From Methanotrichaceae archaeon (GTDB lineage: Archaea > Halobacteriota > Methanosarcinia > Methanotrichales > Methanotrichaceae), in NCBI GenBank assembly GCA_013178225.1, contig JABLXE010000008.1, positions 53,435-117,434 of the forward strand: a stretch of DNA of 64,000 nt, in the 5' to 3' direction. Positions 15,695 to 24,529 of this stretch are shown here, piece by piece (the stretch's first letter is position 1; every line of letters starts with the position of its first letter). The notes under the pieces are model-generated. The model was not told the origin of the DNA, did no database searches, and worked only from the letters and a program-made list of their open reading frames with translations. The position numbers were made by a program, and so were the translations under genes.

Positions 15695-16999
15695 CTACAC
15701 CTTTCTGTTGTCCGTGACCCTCTTGGCTTTGCCCATGGATCGGGGGATAGTGCCGGGCTCGGCCAGGTCGATGTCAGCTGCTATGTTCAGCACGCCTTTT
15801 AATTCTTTTGAAATTCTCTTCTTGAGGCTCATCAGGTCCGCGATCTTGTCAGAGAAGCCGGACTGGGTCAGCTCAACCCGCACCGTCATCACGTCCAGCG
15901 GCCCTTTGCGGTCCACGATTATCTCCCAGTGGTCTCCAACCTCGGGAATCTTCATCAGCACCGATTCCACCTGGCTTGGGAAGACGTTGATTCCGCGGAT
16001 GATCAGCATGTCGTCGGTCCGGCCCAGGATCCTCATGATTCGGGGATGGGTGCGGCCGCACTCGCAGGGCTCTGTGGAGAGCATCGAGAGGTCGCCGATC
16101 TTGTAGCGGATGAGCGGCAGAGCGAATTTGTGCAGAGTGGTGAATACCAGCTCGCCCACCTCGCCATCCTCCACCGGCTCTCCGGTCTTGGGATCGAGAA
16201 CCTCGGTCAGGAACATGTCTCCCCAGACGTGGATGCCGTTCTTCTCCCTGCACTCGGTGAACAAGGGCCCTGAGATCTCGGAGGTGCCGTAGATATCGTA
16301 GGCGTTGATGCCGGTTGCATCCTCGATGCGCTTGCGGGTCTCAAGCGACCAGGGCTCGGCTCCGAAGATTCCGGCCTTGAGCTGGGTGTCGTTTCGGATG
16401 GAGACCCCCATCTTCTCCGCCACCTCGATCATGTGCAGGAAGTAGGATGGCGTGCAGGCGATGGCTGTGGACCCGAGGTCCATCATCAGCTCGATCTGCC
16501 GTTCGGTGTTGCCGGTGCTGGTCGGAAGCACTGCGGCCCCGATCCGCTCCGCGCCGTAATGAAGCCCCAGGCCCCCGGTGAAAAGCCCGTAGCCGTAGCC
16601 CACCTGCACCACATCGTCTCTTCCCAGGCCAATTGAGGTCAGGGCCCGGGCCAGGGACTCGGACCAGGTCTCGATGTCGCCTTTGGTGTAGCCGACCACC
16701 GTGGGCTTGCCGGTGGTGCCGCTGGATACGTGATAGCGCACCACTTCGCTTCTCGGGAGGCTGAACATGCCGGTCGGGTAGTTGTCCCGCAGGTCGATCT
16801 TCCTGGTGAAGGGAAGCTTGGTCACATCGCTTAAGCTGCGGATGTCTCCCGGCTCGACTCCCGCCTCCTTGAACCGCCTTCTGTAGAAGGCCGAGTGGTC
16901 ATAAACGTAATGCACTATCGACTTCAGCCGATCTTCTTGCAGCGCATGCAGGTCTTTTAAGGGCATGCGCTCAATATGCGGATCCCAGTAACCGGACAT
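15695..16999 (-). CDS. phenylacetate--CoA ligase family (PaaK-like) adenylate-forming enzyme
   Basis: 434 residues, the usual length for PaaK. The ATP loop is YHVSSGTTGKPTVVGYT near residue 91-107. YDIYGTSEISGPLF near 238 is the adenylate motif, and YKIGDLSML, then RTDDMLIIRGINVFPSQVES, mark the hinge and C-terminal domain. It activates an aryl or arylalkyl acid (phenylacetate, indoleacetate) to the CoA thioester. In methanogens it likely feeds aromatic amino acid synthesis from exogenous aryl acids. The coupled ACT-domain gene supports a link to amino acid metabolism. Confidence 0.88.
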   Translation of the reverse strand: MSGYWDPHIERMPLKDLHALQEDRLKSIVHYVYDHSAFYRRRFKEAGVEPGDIRSLSDVTKLPFTRKIDLRDNYPTGMFSLPRSEVVRYHVSSGTTGKPTVVGYTKGDIETWSESLARALTSIGLGRDDVVQVGYGYGLFTGGLGLHYGAERIGAAVLPTSTGNTERQIELMMDLGSTAIACTPSYFLHMIEVAEKMGVSIRNDTQLKAGIFGAEPWSLETRKRIEDATGINAYDIYGTSEISGPLFTECREKNGIHVWGDMFLTEVLDPKTGEPVEDGEVGELVFTTLHKFALPLIRYKIGDLSMLSTEPCECGRTHPRIMRILGRTDDMLIIRGINVFPSQVESVLMKIPEVGDHWEIIVDRKGPLDVMTVRVELTQSGFSDKIADLMSLKKRISKELKGVLNIAADIDLAEPGTIPRSMGKAKRVTDNRKV

Positions 17000-17176
17000 T
17001 GATGATCAACCTGATGCACTGACTGCATTGAGGCATAAAAAGCAATCGATTCTCTATCTCATGAAAGAGAATACAATAAAAAACGTTATAGGTGCGGCCC
17101 GGCTCTTCGAAATGGGGCCGCAATCTTTTTTGCAGAATTTTCACTAAACTTAGGGCGTCCTTCCTGCAAAAGCCGT

Positions 17177-18589
17177 CTAGGCCCGATCCACCTCTTCCTT
17201 GACCAGCCTGTGCACCTCGCCGGCATCAGCCTTTCCGCGGGTCTTCTTCATGACCTGGCCCACGATGTAGTTCAGGGCCCGCTCGCTTCCCGCTTTGTAA
17301 TCGGCCACCGCCGCTGCACTCTCGGCCACCGCCTCTTTGACCGCCTTCCTGACCGTCTCGTCCTCGGCCTTGCCGAGACCCTTTGACTTCACGATCTCCT
17401 GCGGAGACCCGCCTTTGTCCAGCAGCTCGCGTATGATGGCCACTGCCCCGTCCTCGGTGATCCGGCCCTTTTCCAGCAGGTCCACGATCTCGACCATGTG
17501 CTCTGCCCGGAAGGCATCGATTCCCCGGTCACGGTAGTTCAGCTCGCCCTTCAGCACATCGGCGATCCACACCGCCGCCAGCTTGGGCGAGGCCTGTCCG
17601 GCCACGAACTCATAGAAATTGGCCACCTTGATCTCGGAGGTCAGGGACTTGGCGTGGTCGTCGGTGAGGCCGTATTGACTCACGAACCGCTGCCTCTTGG
17701 CATCAGGCAGCTCCGGCAGGGCCTCCCGGATGGCCGGAACCCAGGGAGCGATGCGCATGACCGCCAGATCGCACTCCGGGAAGTAGCGGTAGTCGTGAGC
17801 CTCCACCTTGCTCCGGATGGACACGGTGATGTTTCGCACCTCATCGAAGTGCCTGGTCTCCTGCACCACCTTGATGTTTCTCCGCTTGAGGTTCCTCTGC
17901 CGGGTGATCTCGTAGGAGAGAGCCTTCTCAACGCCCTTGAACCCGGAGATGTTCTTGACCTCCGTCCGGTCCCCGCCCTTTAAGGAAATGTTCGCATCTA
18001 CCCTCATGGCACCCTCTAATGAGCCATCAAAGACATCCAGATATTCGAGAATGCTCTTGAGCTTGTCCAGGAAGGCCCGGGCCTCTTTGGGCGAGCGCAG
18101 GTCCGGCTCGGTCACTATCTCCAGTAGCGCCATTCCGCAGCGGTTGTAGTCCACCATGGTGTACTTGGCCCGATCAATGGTCCCGGCGTGAACCAGCCTT
18201 CCGGGGTCCTCCTCCATGTGGGCCCGGTTGATGCGAATGTCCCTCTCTATCCCGTCGTCGCCCAGGATCATAATTTGCCCCTGGGTGGCCAGCGGGAAAT
18301 CGTACTGGCTGATCTGGAAGCCCTTGGGCAGGTCCGGATAGTAGTAGTTCTTGCGGTAGAACAGCGTCTCCTCTTCGATCCGGCAGTTGAGCGCCAGGCC
18401 CACCTTAATGCCGTACTCGACCGCCTTCCGGTTGATCACCGGCAGAGACCCTGGCAGCCCCAGACAGACCGGGCAGGTGTGGCTGTTGGGCGGGGAGTTG
18501 TGGTAGGCTGTGGAGCAGCCGCAGAACATCTTGGACTGCAGGCGGTTGAGCTGCACGTGAATCTCCAGGCCGATTATGACGTCCTCCAT
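17177..18589 (-). CDS. gatB: aspartyl/glutamyl-tRNA amidotransferase subunit B
   Basis: 470 residues starting MEDVIIGLEIHVQLNRLQSK. FCGCSTAYHNSPPNSHTCPV supplies the Cys residues of the cradle-domain zinc site. HMEEDPGRLVH and YNRCGMALLEIVTEPDLRSP are GatB hallmarks, and RDLAVMR-type sequence appears as CDLAVMRIAPW. The C-terminal YqeY-like tail contributes to tRNA binding. Last gene of gatC-gatA-gatB, one base after gatA. The complex amidates misacylated Asp-tRNA(Asn); archaea normally use GatDE for Gln-tRNA. Confidence 0.95.
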   Translation of the reverse strand: MEDVIIGLEIHVQLNRLQSKMFCGCSTAYHNSPPNSHTCPVCLGLPGSLPVINRKAVEYGIKVGLALNCRIEEETLFYRKNYYYPDLPKGFQISQYDFPLATQGQIMILGDDGIERDIRINRAHMEEDPGRLVHAGTIDRAKYTMVDYNRCGMALLEIVTEPDLRSPKEARAFLDKLKSILEYLDVFDGSLEGAMRVDANISLKGGDRTEVKNISGFKGVEKALSYEITRQRNLKRRNIKVVQETRHFDEVRNITVSIRSKVEAHDYRYFPECDLAVMRIAPWVPAIREALPELPDAKRQRFVSQYGLTDDHAKSLTSEIKVANFYEFVAGQASPKLAAVWIADVLKGELNYRDRGIDAFRAEHMVEIVDLLEKGRITEDGAVAIIRELLDKGGSPQEIVKSKGLGKAEDETVRKAVKEAVAESAAAVADYKAGSERALNYIVGQVMKKTRGKADAGEVHRLVKEEVDRA

Positions 18590-18590
18590 T

Positions 18591-20003
18591 TCAGATCACC
18601 TCCGGCCGGGCCTCATGAAAAGGCGTGGCCTCCTCGAAGGCCTGGGCGGCACCGAGCACCGCCGCCTCGCCGAAGTGCGGCCCCATCAGCTGCAGGCCCA
18701 CCGGAAGATGCCCGGCAAAGCCGCAGGGAAGCGACACCGCCGGCACTCCGGCCAGGTTTATGGGCACCGTGAAGACGTCGGCCATGTACAGCGAGAGCGG
18801 GTCGTTAATGCGCTCGCCGATCTTGAAGGCCGGGATGGGCATGGTGGGCGAGGCCAGGATGTCCACCTGCTTGAAGGCGTTCTGGAAATCGTTCTTGATC
18901 AGGGTCCTCACCTTGAGGGCCTTCAGGTAATAGCGGCCATAGTACCCGGCCGAGAGGGCATAAGTCCCCAGCAGAATCCGGCGCTTGACCTCCGGGCCGA
19001 ATCCCTGCGAGCGGATCTCCGAGAAGGTGGTGTGCCAGTCCTGGTCCTCTCCCACACGAAGCCCGTACCGCAGCCCGTCGAACCGGGCCAGGTTAGACGA
19101 GGCCTCGCTCATGGCGATCACGTAGTAAGCTGCCAGAGCGTAGCGGGTGTGAGGAAGGCTCACCTCCTGCCAGCTCGCGCCCAGGTTCTCCAGTGTGGAT
19201 ATGGCGTTCCAAACCGCCTTCTCCACTTCCCCGTCCACACCCTCGCCGAAATATTCCTTGGGAATGCCGATCTTGAGGCCTTTGACGCCGTCCTTCAGCC
19301 CTTCCAGGGAGAAGCCCTTCTTGGCAGATGTGGAATCCCTCCAGTCGTGTCCGGCGATCACCTGCATCAGCAGGGCAGTATCCTCAACCGTTCCGGTCAG
19401 CGGCCCGATCTGCTCCAGAGAATTGGCATAGGCGACCAGCCCGAACCTCGATACCAGGCCGTAGGTGGGCTTGAGACCCACGATGCCGCAGAAGGATGCC
19501 GGACAGCGCACCGACCCTCCGGTATCCGATCCCAGAGCGCACGGAGCTTCACCGCCGGCCACACAGGCCGCGCTCCCGCCGCTGGATCCACCCGGGACCC
19601 GCTCCAGATCCCAGGGATTTCTGGTGGGCCCGAAGGCCGAGGTCTCGGTGGACGTGCCCATGGCAAACTCATCCATGTTGGTCTTGCCCATGACGATCGC
19701 CCCTTCGGCCTTCAGCCTCTCGATCACATGAGCATCGTAGGGCGGCACATAGCCCCGCAGGATGCGTGAGCTGCAGTTGGTCTCTATCCCTTTGGTGGAG
19801 ATGCACTCCTTGATGGCTATGGGAACGCCGGCCAAAAGGCCCTTTCCCGGACTCTTGTCGAACTCGCGGGCCTGGGCAAGGGCGCTCTCCTTGGCCAGGC
19901 TGGTGAAGGCATTGAGCCGGCTTTTCTCGATCTTCTCGAACAGCTTTTCCAGATACTCAACTGCCGATCCTGCCGGAAGCTGCTCTTTTAGTTCAGAAAG
20001 CAT
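18591..20003 (-). CDS. gatA: aspartyl/glutamyl-tRNA amidotransferase subunit A
   Basis: 470 residues of the amidase-signature family. The catalytic Lys lies in LLAGVPIAIKECISTKG, and the cis-Ser/Ser pair in RVPGGSSGGSAACVAGGEAP and ALGSDTGGSVRCPASFCG. GatA hydrolyses glutamine and channels ammonia to GatB. Its ATG follows the gatC stop after three bases, and gatB starts one base after its stop, so the three subunits are produced from a single message. Confidence 0.95.
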   Translation of the reverse strand: MLSELKEQLPAGSAVEYLEKLFEKIEKSRLNAFTSLAKESALAQAREFDKSPGKGLLAGVPIAIKECISTKGIETNCSSRILRGYVPPYDAHVIERLKAEGAIVMGKTNMDEFAMGTSTETSAFGPTRNPWDLERVPGGSSGGSAACVAGGEAPCALGSDTGGSVRCPASFCGIVGLKPTYGLVSRFGLVAYANSLEQIGPLTGTVEDTALLMQVIAGHDWRDSTSAKKGFSLEGLKDGVKGLKIGIPKEYFGEGVDGEVEKAVWNAISTLENLGASWQEVSLPHTRYALAAYYVIAMSEASSNLARFDGLRYGLRVGEDQDWHTTFSEIRSQGFGPEVKRRILLGTYALSAGYYGRYYLKALKVRTLIKNDFQNAFKQVDILASPTMPIPAFKIGERINDPLSLYMADVFTVPINLAGVPAVSLPCGFAGHLPVGLQLMGPHFGEAAVLGAAQAFEEATPFHEARPEVI

Positions 20004-20006
20004 GAC

Positions 20007-20288
20007 TCACACGATCCTCGGGCTCTTGAAGTAACCCTCTTCACGCCGGGGGGCATTCCTAAGCGATTCTTCCTGAGACAGAGACTTGCAGGCCACATCA
20101 TCCCGAAAGACGTTTTCGAGATCCACGACCCGGTAAGTGGGCTCGACGTTCTCCGTGTCCACCTCATCCAGCTGGTGGAAATAGTCCAGAATGGAGTTGA
20201 ACTGCTCCACAAACTCGTCCTTCTCTTGCTCCTCAATCTTGATGCTGGCCAGCCAGCTTATGTGCTCCACGTCTTCCCTGGTGATCAT
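20007..20288 (-). CDS. gatC: aspartyl/glutamyl-tRNA amidotransferase subunit C
   Basis: 93 residues beginning MITREDVEHISWLASIKIEE and containing FNSILDYFHQLDEVDTENVE, then FRDD and a short C-terminal tail. This is the usual GatC pattern that wraps the GatA-GatB interface. The frame is open upstream to 20426, but the ATG at 20288 matches the family N-terminus and lies about 50 bases after a good TATA box. First gene of the operon. Confidence 0.92.
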   Translation of the reverse strand: MITREDVEHISWLASIKIEEQEKDEFVEQFNSILDYFHQLDEVDTENVEPTYRVVDLENVFRDDVACKSLSQEESLRNAPRREEGYFKSPRIV

Positions 20289-20338
20289 GAGAATCCCACA
20301 CGATAGAGTGGCTAGGGGGCCGGAGGACTTTGCTAGGA

Positions 20339-20350
20339 TATTTATATTAT
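20339..20350 (-). promoter_or_regulatory. TATA box of gatCAB
   Basis: AATATAAATATC on the minus strand fits the archaeal TATA consensus and lies about 50 bases before the gatC ATG. The rest of the 20289-20595 gap holds another AT-rich patch (CATATTTATATG near 20400) and no gene. Confidence 0.55.
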
Positions 20351-20595
20351 CTGAGCATTTTATTATCGTGACTTGAGTCCGCCTTTGCCGCCGGCCCTCA
20401 TATTTATATGTCCAAAAGGAGTCCATCTCATGAGATATAAAAGCTCTTTTCCCCGGCAGGGCCTTAAGTCTTCATAATTTTTAATATTGACATCTCCGGC
20501 TGAAATTTGATCCGGTCCGGAAATTGGCCGAAACGGCTCAAGCCCCGGGCGTCTGAGGCCTGAAGCAGGGGCAGAAATGGCAGAAATATTGCTAA

Positions 20596-21441
20596 TTAAA
20601 CCGGCCGGTTCTTGAGAGTAGCCGCCAGGGACACTACCAGCGCCAGGGCCACGATTCCCTCCACCCAGATGAAGGCCAGAAAATCGCTGTAGGTACCTAT
20701 TGATGGAGTCCCCGGCATGGAATTTCGCAAGCTGAAGAGTCCGAAAAGAAGAGCGGCGAAGAAGGCGGGCATACGCACATTATACCACCCATTCAGGTGG
20801 AGGACGATCAGTGCCGATACACAGAGCCCTATTACCCACATCACTACCATCCCGGCCAGGGCCGTATTTTTGACCGTTGAGGACCTGACTATGGTCATGT
20901 CCAGAGCATTAAATCCTTGAGGATATCCGTCTTTGGCCACAATCCCCACCTTGTAGCCGGGGATATTTCCCCGAACTCTAATCGCGGATAGAACGGCTTT
21001 TTCAGGATCGATCTGGCTGAGGTAGAAGATCAGCGTGGCATTGTGCCTGTCGAATGGATAATCGTTCACCTGGCCATCCAGAACATAGGATAGATCCAGG
21101 GGCTCGAGAGTGGCACCTTCTGGAATCACTTCACCCTGGCCGCCGGTCCGGCCAGCTCCGGGAAAGACCAATCTCAGGCTATTGGAGCATGAAAAACCGT
21201 TACAGAGGTCCCCTGTGGGAATAAGCGTGAGGCGGAGCAGAAGCTGCTCTCGCACCGGATCGATGTAGAGGACGTTGACATCCACATCCACCCGGTCCAG
21301 GACTTCCTTGTCTCCGGCTTGAAATGAAATGGTATCCTCATCGCTCTCCCTCTGAAACGCGTTAATGGCTATGATGTAAGCCGATAGAAAGATTACCAGA
21401 GTCAGGACGGTAGCGGATATCAGTTGCTTTTTGCTCGGCAA
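20596..21441 (-). CDS. DUF4436-family membrane protein
   Basis: 281 residues from a TTG start (MPSKKQLISATVLTLVIFLS). One N-terminal membrane segment (about 8-28) is followed by an extracytoplasmic domain of about 150 residues with DVDVNVLYIDPVREQLLLRL and DYPFDRHNATLIF, the DUF4436 signature. Three hydrophobic segments close the protein: MVVMWVIGLCVSALIVLHL, FFAALLFGLFSLR and FLAFIWVEGIVALALVVSLA. Function unknown; the layout suggests an external sensing or binding domain anchored by a membrane bundle. The Cys pair CNGFSC may form a disulfide. It stands alone, transcribed like gatCAB. Confidence 0.8.
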   Translation of the reverse strand: MPSKKQLISATVLTLVIFLSAYIIAINAFQRESDEDTISFQAGDKEVLDRVDVDVNVLYIDPVREQLLLRLTLIPTGDLCNGFSCSNSLRLVFPGAGRTGGQGEVIPEGATLEPLDLSYVLDGQVNDYPFDRHNATLIFYLSQIDPEKAVLSAIRVRGNIPGYKVGIVAKDGYPQGFNALDMTIVRSSTVKNTALAGMVVMWVIGLCVSALIVLHLNGWYNVRMPAFFAALLFGLFSLRNSMPGTPSIGTYSDFLAFIWVEGIVALALVVSLAATLKNRPV

Positions 21442-21570
21442 TATACCACTTCAATACACGAGGCCGAAGTTCTTAAAAAATTTTTCGTTGGATTGAAGTG
21501 GGCGAAAATCCATGCGGCCAGGGCCGAGGCCTCCTAAGCCCGTTTTCAATCAAGGCTTGAATGGCGAAAT

Positions 21571-21598
21571 AAAAAGGGCCTTGACCCTGAGGTCAAGG
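21571..21598 (-). terminator. intrinsic-type terminator after cysteine-repeat gene
   Basis: The stem CCTTGACC/GGTCAAGG (21579-21586 with 21591-21598) has a four-base loop and is followed on the minus strand by GGCCC and TTTTT. It lies about 40 bases after the stop codon at 21637. Confidence 0.7.
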
Positions 21599-21636
21599 AA
21601 ACCGGCCCGTCTGATGCCCTCCAGCAGGCGTTATGC

Positions 21637-22503
21637 TCAGTTGTCATCCCAGCTACTGGTTTGAGGCTTGAAGATGACGATGTTGCAGCTGGTAGGACAC
21701 TTATGGCCTGTTGGATATCCGCTTCCGGTAGGACAGCTATGGCCGGTAGTGCATCCTCTGCCGGTCGGGCAGTTGGCTCCGGTCTGACAGCGGGCCGATG
21801 TAGGGCAAATGGACCCGGACGGACAGTCGCAGTCAGTGGTGCACTTGCTTCCGGTTATGCATTCTCCGCCCGAGGGACAGCAGGACCCTGTGGTGCAGCC
21901 TCGATCTGTCGGACAGCAGGAACCCGTCATGCACTTTCCGTCAGTCGGACAGCAAGCTCCGGTCATGCACTCCTTTCCGGTGGGGCAGCAGGACCCTGTC
22001 ATGCAGTCTACACCGGTGGGGCAACATGAGCCGGTCATGCATTCCTTGCCGGTCGGGCAACAAGCACCGGTCATGCAACCATCACAGGTCGGACAGCAGG
22101 AACCCGTTGGACAGTCCATCCCCGTGGGACAGCAAGTACCGGTGGGATTGTCGCTGCAAGTTATGCAGTTATGTCCGGTGGGCATGTTGCAGGATGTCAT
22201 GCAATTATGTCCAGTGGGCATGTTGCAGGATGTCATGCAATTGTGTCCTGTAGGCATATTGCACGAGGTGGGACAGGCGTGTCCGGTCGGTGCATTGCAG
22301 TTTGTTGGACATGAGTGACCCGTTGGTGCGTTGTACGTCGTCGGATTCATGTGGCCTGTTGGCACATTGCAGTTGGTCGGGTTCATTCCACCTGTTGGAA
22401 CCATCCCTTTAATTTGCATTGGATTTCCGTCCATTGCCAGGGCGCCATTGATAACGGCGACAACCGCCAGGAACCCTACTAACAAAACCAAGGCTATTCT
22501 CAT
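21637..22503 (-). CDS. secreted cysteine-rich 12-residue-repeat protein (predicted disulfide solenoid)
   Basis: 288 residues. A signal peptide (MRIALVLLVGFLAVVAVING, cleavage after ALA) precedes an almost pure repeat of a hexad, C-P/M-T-G-x-x, in 12-residue units. The early units read NMPTGHNCMTSC; from the middle they become CCPTGKECMTGS with three Cys per unit. About twenty units are visible, ending CPTSCNIVIFKPQTSSWDDN. There is no CxxCH, so no c-type heme. Period, Thr/Gly and Cys spacing recall disulfide-stapled beta-solenoids such as insect antifreeze proteins, but that is analogy only. Thr-rich faces could also be glycosylated. Genes on either side give no functional clue. Composition is unlike every neighbour. 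Confidence 0.75.
   Translation of the reverse strand: MRIALVLLVGFLAVVAVINGALAMDGNPMQIKGMVPTGGMNPTNCNVPTGHMNPTTYNAPTGHSCPTNCNAPTGHACPTSCNMPTGHNCMTSCNMPTGHNCMTSCNMPTGHNCITCSDNPTGTCCPTGMDCPTGSCCPTCDGCMTGACCPTGKECMTGSCCPTGVDCMTGSCCPTGKECMTGACCPTDGKCMTGSCCPTDRGCTTGSCCPSGGECITGSKCTTDCDCPSGSICPTSARCQTGANCPTGRGCTTGHSCPTGSGYPTGHKCPTSCNIVIFKPQTSSWDDN
21690..22330 (-). repeat. tandem 36-bp coding repeats
   Basis: The DNA of the cysteine-repeat gene consists of imperfect 36-base units, each encoding CCPTGxxCMTGS-like 12-mers. Adjacent units such as those around 22180-22250 (ATGTCCAGTGGGCATGTTGC on the plus strand, repeated) are nearly identical. Such arrays expand and contract by slippage, so unit number may vary between strains. 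Confidence 0.75.
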
Positions 22504-22811
22504 TCGTTAACCGCTCCAATTTTTTTAAATTTTGGTAGGCATTATAGGCATAATAATATGCGTGAATAACTCGACCTTAATCGGAATAATGAAACAAAAT
22601 GAGTAATTGATGTTAGCGATCTTATTACGAAATTCAGAAATGATATAAAGGCTTGAGTTGAGATCCCTGGCGCTCAGCGACGGATATCGCAGCAATCTGC
22701 ATTGGATTTCAACATCGCAGTCTGAAGCCGATGACCCTGGAAAATTTTATGAGCCAGGAAAAAGGCACTATGCGGGACAATAGGGAGATGCCTGCAGTCA
22801 TTTGTTCTATT
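22504..22811. other. intergenic, promoter of cysteine-repeat gene
   Basis: AT-rich. AAAATTTAAAAAAATT on the minus strand (around 22520-22535) lies about 25 bases before the ATG at 22503 and is the probable TATA region, implying a near-leaderless message. No gene is seen in the rest. Confidence 0.45.
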
Positions 22812-23093
22812 TCAGGGATTCTCTTTGAGCTTGAGCTGAACCTCCAGCTCCCTTTTCACGAATTTGAACTGAATCTCCAGCTTCAGAGGCTCTCTCGGCG
22901 TGACCTCGAGCGCCCAGCCTTCCCTGGTGACAGCTACTGGACCGCCGGCCTCTATCGTATCCGCCAGCTCACGAAGAAAGACGGCCGCTTCACCGCGACT
23001 GACATAGAACTCCTGCTCGAACTCCTTGGGGCCGGAAGGACTGCCATCGGCCTTTCCGGAGGATCCTGGAATGTTCACCATTTCTTGGCTCAC
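22812..23093 (-). CDS. amphi-Trp domain protein
   Basis: 93 residues. After a Gly/Ser-rich lead the core reads FEQEFYVSRGEAAVFLRELA and DTIEAGGPVAVTREGWALEV, then LKLEIQFKF and the alternating ELEVQLKLKE. This is the pattern of the small amphi-Trp domain family (usually about 80 residues) found in haloarchaea and methanogens, of unknown function. A TATA-like TTTTTATATTATT lies about 55-70 bases upstream. Cytosolic, apparently monocistronic. Confidence 0.75.
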   Translation of the reverse strand: MSQEMVNIPGSSGKADGSPSGPKEFEQEFYVSRGEAAVFLRELADTIEAGGPVAVTREGWALEVTPREPLKLEIQFKFVKRELEVQLKLKENP

Positions 23094-23413
23094 CGTTTCT
23101 GTGATTTAGCGGAAAGAGGGAAGAAGCTTTTGCTGCAATGCCTATCGATAATAATATAAAAATATCGACGGCAGGGATGGCAGAAGCTTTGAAGGAAGGA
23201 GTCCGGCAAGAGATCTGTGGCTTACTGGCTGGCGGGGGAGGTCTAGGTGCAGGATTACCGGGAACAACAGAGGTCCTCAATGAGAACTACAGTTCGGAAG
23301 TTCTCCTGGCCCTCAGGCCCGGCCAAAGCTAGGGATCATGGGGCCCGGGAAGAATTCAGGCCCAGGCTACCAGAAGCCTTTTCGACATTAGCAGTTCTTT
23401 TTTGCATCGCAAT
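23094..23413. other. intergenic region, no gene supported
   Basis: Contains the promoter region of the amphi-Trp gene near 23147-23162. A 64-codon open frame on the plus strand lacks a binding site and any family resemblance and is not called. Confidence 0.4.
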
Positions 23414-23776
23414 TCAATGTGCAGAACTGTCCTCCTGCATGATGCCGAAGATATTGCCCTCAGTGTCCTGGCAGCTGGCAAACCATCCCACTCCGGGAAT
23501 GGCCGTCTTCGGCATAACGACTTTCCCGCCACTCTTCTCTATCCTGACAAGGTACTCATCTACCGAAGGGACGCCGATGGTATTGGTAGTGGTTTGAGAA
23601 GGACTGGTTCTCTTAGCCATCCCGCCGTCGATGCCGGGTCCCTCCCCTGTGTGGACGAGCCAGTAATCCATGGGCCCCTCCCATTTCTGTATTTTCCAGC
23701 CAAAGACCTCAGAATAGAATTTTACAGCGCGCTCCGGCTGATCGACCCCTATATCGAAGTGTATTACTCTGGGCAT
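23414..23776 (-). CDS. VOC-superfamily (glyoxalase/bleomycin-resistance fold) protein
   Basis: 120 residues from the ATG at 23776, chosen because GGGG lies six bases upstream; two earlier ATGs overlap that site. One VOC module pair: VIHFDIGVDQPERAVKFYSE with VFGWKIQKWEG and DYWLVHTGEGPGIDGG, then VVMPKTAIPGVGWFASCQDT and EGNIFGIMQED. The arrangement HFD...E matches metal-site positions of this superfamily, though the substrate is unknown. Single-domain members act as dimers, often as lyases, dioxygenases or binding proteins. Confidence 0.82.
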   Translation of the reverse strand: MPRVIHFDIGVDQPERAVKFYSEVFGWKIQKWEGPMDYWLVHTGEGPGIDGGMAKRTSPSQTTTNTIGVPSVDEYLVRIEKSGGKVVMPKTAIPGVGWFASCQDTEGNIFGIMQEDSSAH

Positions 23777-23835
23777 GTTCATCCCCTTTCGAATCATTCC
23801 TCTTGAATTAGGATTAGTTCGAGCTGTCTACATAA

Positions 23836-23867
23836 TTTAGTTTGATGGAATTTTAGTTTGGTGGAAT
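23836..23867. repeat. 16-bp tandem duplication
   Basis: TTTAGTTTGATGGAAT is followed directly by TTTAGTTTGGTGGAAT, one mismatch. Lies in non-coding sequence. Confidence 0.85.
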
Positions 23868-24301
23868 GATTGCTGCTGATGAAAGCTATTTTTATGCTAT
23901 CGGACCCGGATCGTTCCACAAACCATTAATTGTTTCGCACTTCGATTGCCCTCCTCGGGAAAAGGCCGGGATATTATGATCTCTTATGATCTTCACAGGC
24001 CCAGTCCCCAGTTCAAGGGAGAGCCGGTCCGCGAAGTTTTTGCCGAGAGCCCTTAGGAATATGGAGAAACATGGAGGATGAAACTAAAGTACAGGTTCGA
24101 TTCCATTGAATCTACCGGATGCTTCAGAGGGTACTGTGCTGCAGTGATGTAATGCTGTGGTGATATTTGAACCCCCCAGTGGAAACCGGAAATGAGCGAA
24201 ATTATATAAAAAAAGTCGAATGTTGGGAGATGGAAAAGATCTGTGTGGCCGTGCCGTTGGAACGGAGGAAGCTTGGCAGCACCGGCCTTGATCTGACTGC
24301 C

Positions 24302-24331
24302 GATACATTCTTCATGGATACATTCTTCATG
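24302..24331. repeat. 15-bp perfect tandem duplication
   Basis: GATACATTCTTCATG occurs twice head to tail with no mismatch. Lies in non-coding sequence. Confidence 0.9.
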
Positions 24332-24391
24332 TAATGAGAATTTGGGTGGCGAAGTCGAATCAGCTAAAGATGTTGTGAGGTTAGACCTAAC

Positions 24392-24529
24392 ATGCCAACG
24401 AGCAAGAAACAGCTGGAAAAGCTGAATAAAATAAAGAAGGCCAAGGCAGAAGAGCTCTCGAAACAGGCCGCTTCAGGCAGCAAATCAGCCAAGAAGAAGC
24501 TCAAGAAGCTCGAGAAGAAGATCAAATGA
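24392..24529 (+). CDS. small lysine-rich basic protein
   Basis: 45 residues, MPTSKKQLEKLNKIKKAKAE followed by SKSAKKKLKKLEKKIK. It is extremely Lys-rich and predicted wholly helical, with no known family. The ATG is preceded by GTGAGG about 14 bases upstream. Similar tiny basic proteins in archaea bind nucleic acids or ribosomes, which can only be suggested here. The regular heptad-like Leu/Lys pattern and clean stop support a real gene within an otherwise gene-poor stretch. Confidence 0.55.
   Translation: MPTSKKQLEKLNKIKKAKAEELSKQAASGSKSAKKKLKKLEKKIK

Larger units (their letters stand above)
23777..24391. other. gene-poor interval with tandem duplications
   Basis: No credible coding region in about 600 bases. 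Two perfect or near-perfect short tandem duplications (23836-23867 and 24302-24331) and a scattering of stop codons in all frames suggest decayed or non-coding DNA. Confidence 0.5.

Noticed and set aside
21809..22318. Plus-strand frame rich in PVGQQ/PVMH repeats opposite the cysteine-repeat gene
   Set aside because: Repetitive only because the minus-strand gene is; lacks signal peptide and start site.
21690..22330. CRISPR-like regular 36-bp repeats
   Set aside because: No variable spacers between units; the repeats are coding and continuous within a signal-peptide protein.
22731..23159. 142-codon plus-strand frame over the amphi-Trp gene
   Set aside because: The minus strand encodes a recognisable amphi-Trp domain; the plus frame is its shadow.
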